From NCBI RefSeq assembly GCF_037482405.1, contig NZ_JBBHZZ010000004.1, positions 1 through 64,000 of the forward strand: 64,000 nucleotides of DNA, given 5' to 3'. Made by a program: the position numbers and the translations under genes. This document shows, piece after piece, positions 32,345-39,959 of the stretch (positions are counted from its first letter, which is position 1; every line of letters starts with the position of its first letter). The DNA comes from Pseudokineococcus marinus. Lineage in GTDB: Bacteria > Actinomycetota > Actinomycetes > Actinomycetales > Quadrisphaeraceae. The notes under the pieces are model-generated. The model saw only the letters and a program-made list of their open reading frames with translations. It was not told where the DNA came from and did not search any database.

Positions 32345-34783
32345 AGTGCGACGACGCCGTCGCGGGCTCGCGCTGGCCCGGCGCGCCCGCGGCGTCGTCC
32401 TCGAGCGCCCGCGCCCCCGCCGCCGTGAGCAGCGGCACCATGAGCGTGGCCGCCACGGCGGGGATCGAGGTGCCGGAGTCGTTGACGGCGAACCCGATGA
32501 GCACGAGCACGAGCCACGCGCCGAAGCCGGCCCGCAGGGCGGGCGCCCGGTCGAAGGCGCGGGTGAGGGCCGGGGGCCCGGAGGCGCCGGGGCGCAGGAG
32601 CACGAAGGCCACGAAGAGCGCGGCGATCGGCACGAGCAGCCCCTGAGGGTTGCCCGTCAGGACGCTGAGGTTGGCGCTGATCTTGCGCCCGACGACGTCG
32701 AGCGCGCCGCCGTCGAGCACCGTCTCGACGAAGCGCCCGAGGTGCGTGCGGTCCGCGGGCGCACGCAGCCAGTCGAGCGTCGCCAGCAGGGCCATGACCA
32801 CGGCCGTCCCGCCGCCGATGAGCAGGACGCGCCGCCAGGTGATGCGCACGCCGGCCACGAGCAGGGCGAGGACGGCGAAGGCCGGGACGATCGCCGGCGG
32901 CCCGCCGAAGTCGCTGCCCAGGCCGGGCGTCCCGTCGAGGACGGCGCAGGCGACGCCGAGGACGGCGACGGAGGCGACGGCCGCGGGGGGGGGGGGGGGG
33001 GGGGNNNNNNNNNNNNNNNNNNNNNNNNNNNNNNNNNNNNNNNNNNNNNNNNNNNNNNNNNNNNNNNNNNNNNNNNNNNNNNNNNNNNNNNNNNNNNNNN
33101 NNCGCGACGGCGGCCCCGCCCGACGAGGTGGGCGGCGAGCGCCGTCGCGAGCAGCAGGCACCCCGTCGAGAAGAGGGCGAAGGGCGGGTTGCCGAGCCCG
33201 TAGAAGCGCCCCGCGACGATGGGGTTGGGGCCCATGAGGCTCGACAGCTGCAGCGTCGAGCCCCCGACGACGTCGACGGCGAGGACGAGCGCCGTCGTCG
33301 CGGCGACGGCGCCGAGCGGGCCGACCACGCTGCGGCGCCAGGGCCCCAGCAGGGCCACCGCGGCGACGACGGCCGTCCATCCGGCGACCGCCGCCACGAG
33401 CGCGAGCGCCGAGGGCTCCGCCCGCCACCACGGCACGAGCCCGGCGAGGAAGGTCGACACCGGCACCGACGCCCCGACGACCGAGACGCGGCGCAGCCAG
33501 GCGAGGACGCGGCGGCGCCCGCGGGGCCCGCCGGAGCGGCGGCGCAGCGCGACGATCGCCGCCCCGTAGAGGAGGAGCTGGGAGCCGTAGAGCGCGTAGA
33601 AGAAGGGACCGACGACGGGCCGCACCTCGAGGGCCGCGCGGGCGAGGTCGAGGACGACGGCCCGCCGCTCCGCGGCGTCGAGGGAGTCGTCGACGGGCAG
33701 CACCGGGGCCCCGACGAGCCCGGCGGGGGCGTCGACGCCCAGGGTCACCAGCAGCGTCGGCGCGAGGTCCGTGGTCTGCAGCAGGCCGTCCTGCCGGGTG
33801 CTGAGGGAGCCGACGAGGCTGGCCCCGTAGGCGTCGGCGACGCCCCCCGCGGCCGGCCCGACCGCGGCGAAGGCGCCGAGGTGGGCGGTGCTCGTGGCGT
33901 CCGCCAGGCTCGCGACGACCACGGTGGCGTCCTCGTCCTCCACCGCCGCGAGGACGGCGCCGACGCGGGCGTCGAGCTGCTCGACGGTGCTGGCGGAGGC
34001 CTCCTCGGGCACCTCGCCGTCCGGGTCGACGTCGGCGAGCAGGCTGCCGGCGTCGACGACGACGAGCTCCGCGCCGTCCTCGACGAGCCCGCCCACGGCC
34101 TCGCCGAGCGCCTCCGGCTCTCGGGGCCGCGGCACGTGGGGGCCGGTGAGCGAGCCGTCCGAGGTGGCCAGGGCCACGGCGGCGCCGGGGCCGACCGACG
34201 CCGTCGCCGTGCCCGCGCGGGCGAGGGCGTCGCCGAGCAGGCCGAGCCGGGCGTCGTAGGGCTGCTCGGCCGCCGCCGCCTCGTACACGGGCCAGCGCGG
34301 CAGAGCGCCGTCCACGGGCTCGCGCACCGTCGTGCAGCGGGTGACGGCCTCCTGCGGGTCCGGCTCGGCGGCCTCGCCGTCGGCGGCCTCGACCTCCATG
34401 CCGGGCCGCGGGTCGAGCACGCGCGAGCCCGAGCTGACGGCGAGCCAGCCGTCGGCGGGGCACGCGCTGGCCGTCACCGACCGGACGGCGACGTCACCGA
34501 CGCCCGCGTCGCGCAGCAGGGCACCGAGCACCGGCGTCCGCGCGGCGTCCTGCGGCTCGCCGCCGGGCCCGTCGCCCTGCTCGGCCTCCTCGACGAGGGG
34601 TGTGCCGCCGCCGTCGACGGGCGTGACGTCGCCCCACCGCAGGCCGGGCACGCCGACGAGCACGACCGGCCCGGGGACGCCCGCGCCGGCCGACCGGTCC
34701 TCGGCCGCGTCGGCGGCCCGGGCTGCGGGAGCGCCGGCGAGCCCCGCGAGGACGGCGAGGACGAGCGCGAGGAGGGCCGGCAC
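32343..34783 (-). CDS. Membrane protein with extracytoplasmic phosphatase-like domain (interrupted by assembly gap)
   Basis: I join the two halves across the N run at 33005-33102. The N-terminal half has a signal peptide (MPALLALVLAVLAGLAGAPAA), then about 370 outside residues with the alkaline-phosphatase-superfamily-like pattern VVLVGVPGLRWGDV, TPVLGALLRDAGV, ACPADGWLAVSSGSR and LVVVDAGSLLAD, then membrane helices. The C-terminal half after the gap has further helices (VLGVACAVLDGTPG, RITWRRVLLIGGGTAVVMALL, FGAWLVLVLIGF). The halves are in different frames only because the gap length is nominal. Function is unknown; similar two-part proteins are common in actinobacteria. GTG 34783 lacks a ribosome binding site, so the start is uncertain. 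Confidence 0.7.
32985..33004. other. Run of 20 G next to assembly gap (artefact)
   Basis: A homopolymer of 20 G directly abuts the N run. Two-colour Illumina chemistry reports no signal as G, so this looks like poly-G read ends carried into the contig rather than genomic sequence. Encoded Pro/Gly runs at this place should be ignored. Confidence 0.85.
33005..33102. other. Assembly gap (98 N)
   Basis: There are 98 unknown bases inside one membrane protein gene. The frame differs between its sides, so the true length is not 98 plus the adjacent poly-G. Confidence 0.99.
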
Positions 34784-34867
34784 GGGCCCGAGGGTAGGGG
34801 CCGCACCTGGACCGCCCCTGGGGACGGCGGAGGACCGGCGGCGCCGCTGGTAGCCTCCTCCGCGTTC

Positions 34868-34992
34868 ACGAAGGGGAGTAGCCCCCAACCGCGGCGTCGA
34901 CACACTGGCCGCCCCGCTCGCGCGGGTGCACCCGGTGCCGCGGACCGGACGTCGCCCTCGGCGCGCGCCCGGTGGGCGAGACCTTCGGCCGC
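34868..34992 (+). promoter_or_regulatory. yybP-ykoY manganese riboswitch
   Basis: The leader of the UPF0016 gene carries the family hallmarks: AAGGGGAGTAGC at 34871-34882, CGTCGACACACTGG at 34896-34909, and GGGCGAGACCTTCGGCC at 34974-34990, separated by GC-rich pairing segments. In this family Mn2+ binding turns on expression of manganese exporters, and the downstream gene is of exactly that class. After the aptamer, a GC-rich stretch (34993-35055) contains CCGGGAGG near the start codon; control could be by sequestration of translation or by termination. Exact boundaries are approximate. Confidence 0.88.
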
Positions 34993-35060
34993 GCACGCCC
35001 GTGCGCCCGGCCGGAGGCGCACCTGCTCCCGGGAGGGCGCGCACGACCTCCCGAGGACCC

Positions 35061-35657
35061 GTGGAGCCCTTCTTCGTCTCGACCGCCGTCGGCTTCGGCG
35101 TCATCTTCGCCGCCGAGCTGGGCGACAAGTCCCAGCTCATGGCGCTGACCTTCGCCACGCGCTACCGCCCGTGGCCCATCATCGCCGCGATCACCGCCGC
35201 GACCGCCCTCGTGCACCTCGCCTCGGTCCTGCTCGGCGCCGCCGTCGGCGCGGCCCTGCCGACCACCGCCATCGCGGTGGTCGCGGGCCTCGCCTTCATC
35301 GGCTTCGGCGTCTGGACCTTCCGGGGCGACTCCCTCGACGAGGACGAGGAGCAGAAGGCCGAGCGCGCCGGCCGGTCGGTCTTCCTCACCGTCGCGGTCG
35401 CCTTCCTCCTCGCCGAGCTCGGCGACAAGACGATGCTCGCGACCATCACCCTCGCCGCGCGCGACGACGGCTTCGCCGAGATCGCCGGCACGTGGCTGGG
35501 CTCGACCGTCGGCATGGTGGCGGCCGACGCGCTCGCCATCGTGCTCGGCTACCACCTCGGCAAGCGGCTCCCCGAGCGCGCCGTCGCGATCGGGGCCGGC
35601 GTCCTGTTCGTGCTCATCGGGGTCTGGCTGCTCGTGGACGCCCTGCTGCTCGGCTGA
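35061..35657 (+). CDS. UPF0016/GDT1 family manganese exporter
   Basis: This 198-residue membrane protein has six helices and the two family signatures, FAAELGDKSQLMAL (about 14-27) and LLAELGDKTMLATI in the second half. The E-x-G-D-K-T/S motifs form the Mn2+/Ca2+ site in TMEM165/Gdt1 and the bacterial Mn exporters MneA/Mnx. GTG 35061 gives a protein starting MEPFFVSTAVGFGVIFAAELG, the normal family N-terminus, and it follows the Mn riboswitch. The role is Mn2+ efflux to avoid toxicity. Confidence 0.92.
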   Translation: MEPFFVSTAVGFGVIFAAELGDKSQLMALTFATRYRPWPIIAAITAATALVHLASVLLGAAVGAALPTTAIAVVAGLAFIGFGVWTFRGDSLDEDEEQKAERAGRSVFLTVAVAFLLAELGDKTMLATITLAARDDGFAEIAGTWLGSTVGMVAADALAIVLGYHLGKRLPERAVAIGAGVLFVLIGVWLLVDALLLG

Positions 35658-35686
35658 GCGCCGGGCCGCGGCGAGCGCCGGGTCGA

Positions 35687-35699
35687 GACCGGCCCGGTC
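35687..35699. terminator. Short hairpin between convergent genes
   Basis: GACCGGCCCGGTC can pair as a five-base stem with a three-base loop between the manganese exporter stop and the TspO-like gene stop. It is a weak candidate bidirectional terminator. Confidence 0.3.
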
Positions 35700-35712
35700 G
35701 ACGCCAGCCGGG

Positions 35713-36552
35713 TCAGACGACCCGGGCGGCACGCGCCGGCACGGCCCGGCGGGCCCGGACGCGGCCCGCGACGCCCGCCGCGAGCACGACGACGGCCGCG
35801 AGCGCCGCGACGACGACCACGACGCCCGAGGTGTCCTCGCCGCTGGAGCGCCCGACGGCGACCCAGGCGAGGCCCCAGCCGAGGGAGAGGGCCGGCGCGA
35901 CCCGCCCGGACGCCAGCGACAGCCACGCGCCGACCGCCGCGGCGACGACGAGCACGACGACGGCCCAGGCGCTCTCCCCCAGCCCGAGGCCGCCGACGCC
36001 GAGGCCTGACAGCCAGGCCGAGACGTTGGCCACCGTCGCGATGAGGACCCAGCCGAGGTAGAGGCCCGCGACCCCGTCGACGAGCAGCGCCTCCGCCCAC
36101 CTCGACGGCGCCGAGCGCGCCAGTCGCGCGAGGACCACGGCGAGCACGGCGACGAGCGCGACGATGACGAGCACGCTGAGCGTCACCGAGCCCGCCTGCA
36201 CGACGACGATCCACGCGGCGTTGAGGAGCATCGACGCCGCCAGCAGCCACCCCACGGCCCGCTGCCGCGGGTCGGCCGGCCGCGCGGCCGCGAGCTGCCA
36301 GACGCCGTAGGCCAGCAGGCCCGCGTAGATGACGCCCCAGATCGAGAAGGCCGGGCCCGCCGGGGCGACGAGCGTGGCCGTCGCCGACAGCGTCCCGTCC
36401 GCGGCCTCGTCGATCGGGGTGCCGCCGAAGGCCCCTGATCCGATCGTCGAGACGACGAGCGCGAGCACCGCGCTCCCGAGCACCACCCGCTGCCGCGTGC
36501 GGTCCCGCCCCGTCGCCCGCGCCCTGCTCTCTCTACCAGCGAACCTCTCCAT
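35713..36552 (-). CDS. TspO/MBR-like tryptophan-rich membrane protein
   Basis: This 279-residue integral membrane protein has about seven hydrophobic segments. FGGTPIDEAADGTLSATATLVAPAGPAFSIWGVIYAGLLAYGVWQ and LNAAWIVVV resemble the actinobacterial tryptophan-rich sensory protein group related to TspO. It is divergently paired with a MarR regulator. ATG 36552 has no ribosome binding site but has TACTCT seven bases upstream, consistent with a leaderless mRNA. Ligand and role are unknown. Confidence 0.65.
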   Translation of the reverse strand: MERFAGRESRARATGRDRTRQRVVLGSAVLALVVSTIGSGAFGGTPIDEAADGTLSATATLVAPAGPAFSIWGVIYAGLLAYGVWQLAAARPADPRQRAVGWLLAASMLLNAAWIVVVQAGSVTLSVLVIVALVAVLAVVLARLARSAPSRWAEALLVDGVAGLYLGWVLIATVANVSAWLSGLGVGGLGLGESAWAVVVLVVAAAVGAWLSLASGRVAPALSLGWGLAWVAVGRSSGEDTSGVVVVVAALAAVVVLAAGVAGRVRARRAVPARAARVV

Positions 36553-36565
36553 GGCGGAGAGAGTA
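36526..36565. promoter_or_regulatory. Candidate MarR operator
   Basis: CTCTCTCTACC (36526-36536) and GGAGAGAGTA (36556-36565) form an imperfect inverted repeat, with a further GAGAG-type half inside, across the start of the TspO-like gene and both -10 elements. A MarR dimer here would repress both genes. Confidence 0.4.
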
Positions 36566-36569
36566 CGGT
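36560..36569. promoter_or_regulatory. Overlapping divergent leaderless -10 elements
   Basis: On the minus strand TACTCT (36565-36560) is followed by seven bases and ATG 36552. On the plus strand TACGGT (36564-36569) is followed by seven bases and GTG 36577. The hexamers share two base pairs, and only 24 bases separate the start codons, so polymerase cannot occupy both at once. Confidence 0.6.
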
Positions 36570-36576
36570 CGGGGGC

Positions 36577-37062
36577 GTGACCGCGCACTCCCCGGACGGG
36601 ACCGACGACGCCGCACGGGCGGCGGTGCTGCGCGGCCTGCAGCGGGTCGTGCAGGAGACCGACCGCTACGTCGACGAGGTCGGCGCCCGGCACGGCTCCG
36701 CGCGCACCGACCTCGAGGCCGTCGCCGCCGTCGTCGAGGCCGACCGCCGCGGCGAGGAGCACAGCCCCGGCACGCTCTCGCGCCACCTCGGCCTCAGCTC
36801 GCCCGCGACGACGGCGCTGCTCGACCGGCTCGAGCGGTCCGGGCACGTGCGGCGGGCCCGCAGCGGCACCGACCGCCGCCGCGTCGTCGTCGAGGTCACC
36901 GACGTCGCCCGCGACCTCGGCCGCGACGTCTTCTCCCCCATGGCCGCCGAGCTGCGCGCCGTCCTCGCGCGCTACGACGGCGAGGACCTGGCGCTGCTCG
37001 GGCGCTTCCTCGACGAGGCGGCCGACGCCGTCGCGCGCGGACGGCGACCGCCCGGCGCCTGA
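36577..37062 (+). CDS. MarR family transcriptional regulator
   Basis: This 161-residue winged-helix regulator has the recognition region GTLSRHLGLSSPATTALLDRLERSGHVRRARSGTDRRRVVVEVT, with DRR in the wing, and dimerisation helices at both ends. Divergence from the membrane protein with a 24-base gap suggests that it controls that gene and itself. GTG 36577 fits the -10 at 36564 as a leaderless start. Confidence 0.88.
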   Translation: MTAHSPDGTDDAARAAVLRGLQRVVQETDRYVDEVGARHGSARTDLEAVAAVVEADRRGEEHSPGTLSRHLGLSSPATTALLDRLERSGHVRRARSGTDRRRVVVEVTDVARDLGRDVFSPMAAELRAVLARYDGEDLALLGRFLDEAADAVARGRRPPGA

Positions 37063-37242
37063 GGCCGCCGGCCGGCACCGGTCGTCCCCCGGTCGACCCC
37101 GGTCGGCCCTCGGACGGGTGCCCTGTGCGCACCCGGCCCCGCGGCGAGCGCCGCTCCGCCACACTGTCGCCCGCGCGCCGGCACCGGCGCGGGTCCCCGC
37201 CGCGGCGGGGCGACGACGACGTGACGGGGAGCCCGGTCAGGC

Positions 37243-38850
37243 ATGGAACTCGCAGTGGGAACGCTCATCGCCCTGGTGCTCGTGGGGGTGGTCGTCCTCG
37301 TCCTCCTGGTCCTGGGCGTCTCCGCGGTGCGGCGCTACAAGATCGCCAACCCGTCCGAGGCGCTCGTCGTCGTCGGGCGCAAGGGCGGCAAGCCCGTGCT
37401 CAACCCCGAGACGGGCGAGCCCTCGATGGACCTGTCCGGCCAGCGCGTCGTCATGGGCGGCGGCGTCTTCGTCAAGCCCTTCGTCGAGCAGGCCTACGCG
37501 CTGTCCCTGGCCTCGCGCTCCATCCGCGTGCAGATCCGCGGCGCCGTCTCCCAGCAGGGCATCCGGCTCAACCTCGACGCCGTCGCGATCGTCAAGGTGG
37601 GCGGCACCGAGAACAACGTGCGCGCGGCCGCGCAGCGCTTCCTGCACCAGCAGGACGAGATCGAGTCCTTCACCCAGGAGGTCCTCGCCGGCTCGCTGCG
37701 CTCCATCGTCGGCACGCTGACGGTCGACGAGATCATCCGCGACCGCGCCGCCTTCGCGCGCCAGGTCGCCGACGAGTCGGTCTCCTCGCTCAACAACCAG
37801 GGCCTCGTCCTCGACACCTTCCAGATCCAGGACGTCTCCGACGACAGCAACTACCTGCGCGACCTCGGCCGCCCCGAGGCCGCCGCGGCCGCCCGCAACG
37901 CGGCCATCGCCGAGGCCGACGCCCAGCGCGAGTCCTCCCAGCGCGAGGCCGCGGCCCAGCAGCTCGTCGCCGAGGCCGAGCGCGACCTCGCGCTGCGCCA
38001 GGCGACCTTCCGCGCCGACACCGACCGCGCGCAGGCCGAGGCCGAGGCGGCGGGCGCGCTCGCCAAGGCCGCCCAGGACCAGGAGGTCCTCACCGTCCAG
38101 GAGCGGGTGGCCCAGCGGCAGGCCACGCTGACCGAGACCCAGCTCGACACCGACGTCCGCAAGCCCGCCGACGCCGCCCGGTACAAGACCGAGCAGGAGG
38201 CGCAGGCGCGCCGCAGCGCCGTCCAGTACGAGGCCGAGGGCCGCGCGGCGTCGTCCGTCGCCGACGCCAAGGCCGCCGCCGAGCGCACCCGCCTGTCGGC
38301 CGACGCGGACGCGCAGCGCCTGCGCATCAGCGCCGAGGCCGAGGCCCGCGCCGTCCGGCTCGCCGCCGAGGCCGAGCTGGCCCGGCGCACCGCGCAGGCC
38401 GACGCCCGCCGTCTGGAGGGCGAGTCCGAGGCCGCCGCGATCGAGGCCAAGGGCCGCGCCGAGGCCGCCGCGCGGCGCGAGCTCGCCGAGGCCTTCGCCG
38501 GGTACGGCGACGCCGCCCGCCTGCAGATGGTCGTCGACGTCCTGCCCGAGATGGCCCGCGCCCTGGCCGAGCCGCTCGGCTCGATCGACGACCTCACCGT
38601 CATCTCCAACGACGGCGCGGGGGCCCTCTCCCGCTCGGTCGCCGGCAACCTCCACGAGACGCTCGAGACGGTGCGGCGCACGACGGGCATCGACCTCACC
38701 TCGCTGCTCGGCGGCTCCGGCTCCGGCTCCGGCGCGGGCGGCAGCGCGCCGGTGCGCCCGGTGCGCACCGCCGCGCCCGCGCCCGGCAGCGCGGCCCCCG
38801 GCGGCTTCGGCTCGGGCGACGAGGACGGCAGCGGGACCGACGGCTCGTGA
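37243..38850 (+). CDS. SPFH/flotillin-like membrane scaffold protein
   Basis: This 535-residue protein has one N-terminal membrane helix (LIALVLVGVVVLVLLVLGV, about 8-26), an SPFH/band-7 domain at about 35-220 (VVVGRKGGKPVLNPETG, ASRSIRVQIRGAVSQQGI, ESFTQEVLAGSLRSIVGTLTVDEII), and a long Ala/Glu/Arg coiled coil (about 220-430) with many EAEA-type repeats, as in flotillins that organise membrane microdomains. The C-terminus is Gly/Ser/Pro-rich. It ends overlapping prephenate dehydratase (GTGA), an unrelated function. A leader of about 80 bases with two GC hairpins precedes it. Confidence 0.87.
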   Translation: MELAVGTLIALVLVGVVVLVLLVLGVSAVRRYKIANPSEALVVVGRKGGKPVLNPETGEPSMDLSGQRVVMGGGVFVKPFVEQAYALSLASRSIRVQIRGAVSQQGIRLNLDAVAIVKVGGTENNVRAAAQRFLHQQDEIESFTQEVLAGSLRSIVGTLTVDEIIRDRAAFARQVADESVSSLNNQGLVLDTFQIQDVSDDSNYLRDLGRPEAAAAARNAAIAEADAQRESSQREAAAQQLVAEAERDLALRQATFRADTDRAQAEAEAAGALAKAAQDQEVLTVQERVAQRQATLTETQLDTDVRKPADAARYKTEQEAQARRSAVQYEAEGRAASSVADAKAAAERTRLSADADAQRLRISAEAEARAVRLAAEAELARRTAQADARRLEGESEAAAIEAKGRAEAAARRELAEAFAGYGDAARLQMVVDVLPEMARALAEPLGSIDDLTVISNDGAGALSRSVAGNLHETLETVRRTTGIDLTSLLGGSGSGSGAGGSAPVRPVRTAAPAPGSAAPGGFGSGDEDGSGTDGS

Positions 38851-39824
38851 GCCCCGAGGACGGGGGGCGCCGGCGGCCCCGCCGCTACGGCTACCTCGGC
38901 CCCGAGGGCACCTTCACCGACGCCGCCCTGGCCGCCGCCCTCGCGGCGCGCGGCGAGGGCGGCGCCGAGAAGGTGGCCACGCCGAGCGTCGACGCCGCCC
39001 TGGCGGCGGTCCGCGCCGGCGACCTCGACGCCGCGATGGTGCCGATGGAGAACTCCGTCGAGGGCGGCGTCGCCGCGACCCTCGACGGGCTCGCGGGCGG
39101 CGACCCGCTCGTCGTCCTCGCCGAGGCGCTCGTGCCGGTCTCCTTCGTCCTCGCCGCCCGGCCCGGCACCCGCGCGGACGACGTGCGGGTCGTCAGCACG
39201 CACACGCACGCCCACGCCCAGTGCCGCGGCTGGCTCGCGGCGCACCTGCCCGCGGCCGGCTACGTGCCGAGCGCGTCGACGGCGGCGGCCGCGGCCGGGC
39301 TGGCCGCGGGCTCGCCCCCCGCCGGCTACGAGGCCGCCCTGTGCGCGGAGGTCGCCGCCGAGCGCTACGGCCTGCAGGTGCTGGCCCGCGACGTGGGCGA
39401 CACGGCGGGCGCCGTCACGCGCTTCGTGCTCGTCGGCCGCCCGACCGCCCCGCCGCCGCGGACGGGCGCCGACCGGACGAGCGTCGTCGCCTTCCAGCCG
39501 GAGGACCACCCCGGCATGCTGCTCGAGATCCTCGAGCAGTTCTCCTCCCGCGGGGTCAACCTCACGCGCATCGAGTCGCGGCCCACGGGCGACGCCCTCG
39601 GGCGCTACTGCTTCGCCATCGACGCCGAGGGCCACGTCGAGGACGCCCGGGTCGCCGAGGCGCTCCTCGGCCTGCACCGCTTCTGCCCCCAGGTGCGCTT
39701 CCTCGGCTCCTACCCCCGGGCCGACGCCCGGCCGACGCCCGTGCGCCCCGGCACCGGGGACGCCGACTTCGCCGCCGCGCAGGTCTGGCTCGACGCCGTC
39801 CGCACCGGGGCGCCCCCGCCCTGA
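38847..39824 (+). CDS. pheA: Prephenate dehydratase
   Basis: The enzyme converts prephenate to phenylpyruvate for phenylalanine synthesis. The 325-residue protein has GYLGPEGTFTDAAL, MVPMENSVEGGV, the THTHAHAQCRGWL block, and the catalytic Thr region GAVTRFVLVG, then a regulatory ACT domain (SVVAFQPEDHPGMLLEILEQFSSRGVNLTRIESRP) that should bind Phe. GTG 38847 overlaps the flotillin-like gene. No other aromatic pathway gene is adjacent. Confidence 0.94.
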   Translation: MSPEDGGRRRPRRYGYLGPEGTFTDAALAAALAARGEGGAEKVATPSVDAALAAVRAGDLDAAMVPMENSVEGGVAATLDGLAGGDPLVVLAEALVPVSFVLAARPGTRADDVRVVSTHTHAHAQCRGWLAAHLPAAGYVPSASTAAAAAGLAAGSPPAGYEAALCAEVAAERYGLQVLARDVGDTAGAVTRFVLVGRPTAPPPRTGADRTSVVAFQPEDHPGMLLEILEQFSSRGVNLTRIESRPTGDALGRYCFAIDAEGHVEDARVAEALLGLHRFCPQVRFLGSYPRADARPTPVRPGTGDADFAAAQVWLDAVRTGAPPP

Positions 39825-39946
39825 GCCGGCCCCGCACCCGCCTCGACCCGGCCCTGCGGGCGCCCCCGGCCGCCACGCGGTCGACACGGTGTCGACCGTC
39901 TCCGACGAGCGCCGCGGTCGGAGGGCGCGCCGTCGGCTCCGCTCCG

Positions 39947-39952
39947 TACTAT
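39947..39952 (+). promoter_or_regulatory. Leaderless -10 element (TACTAT) for the LOV phosphatase
   Basis: TACTAT, the best consensus -10 in the window, ends seven bases before GTG 39960, with no ribosome binding site between. Confidence 0.7.
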
Positions 39953-39959
39953 CGGCGTC

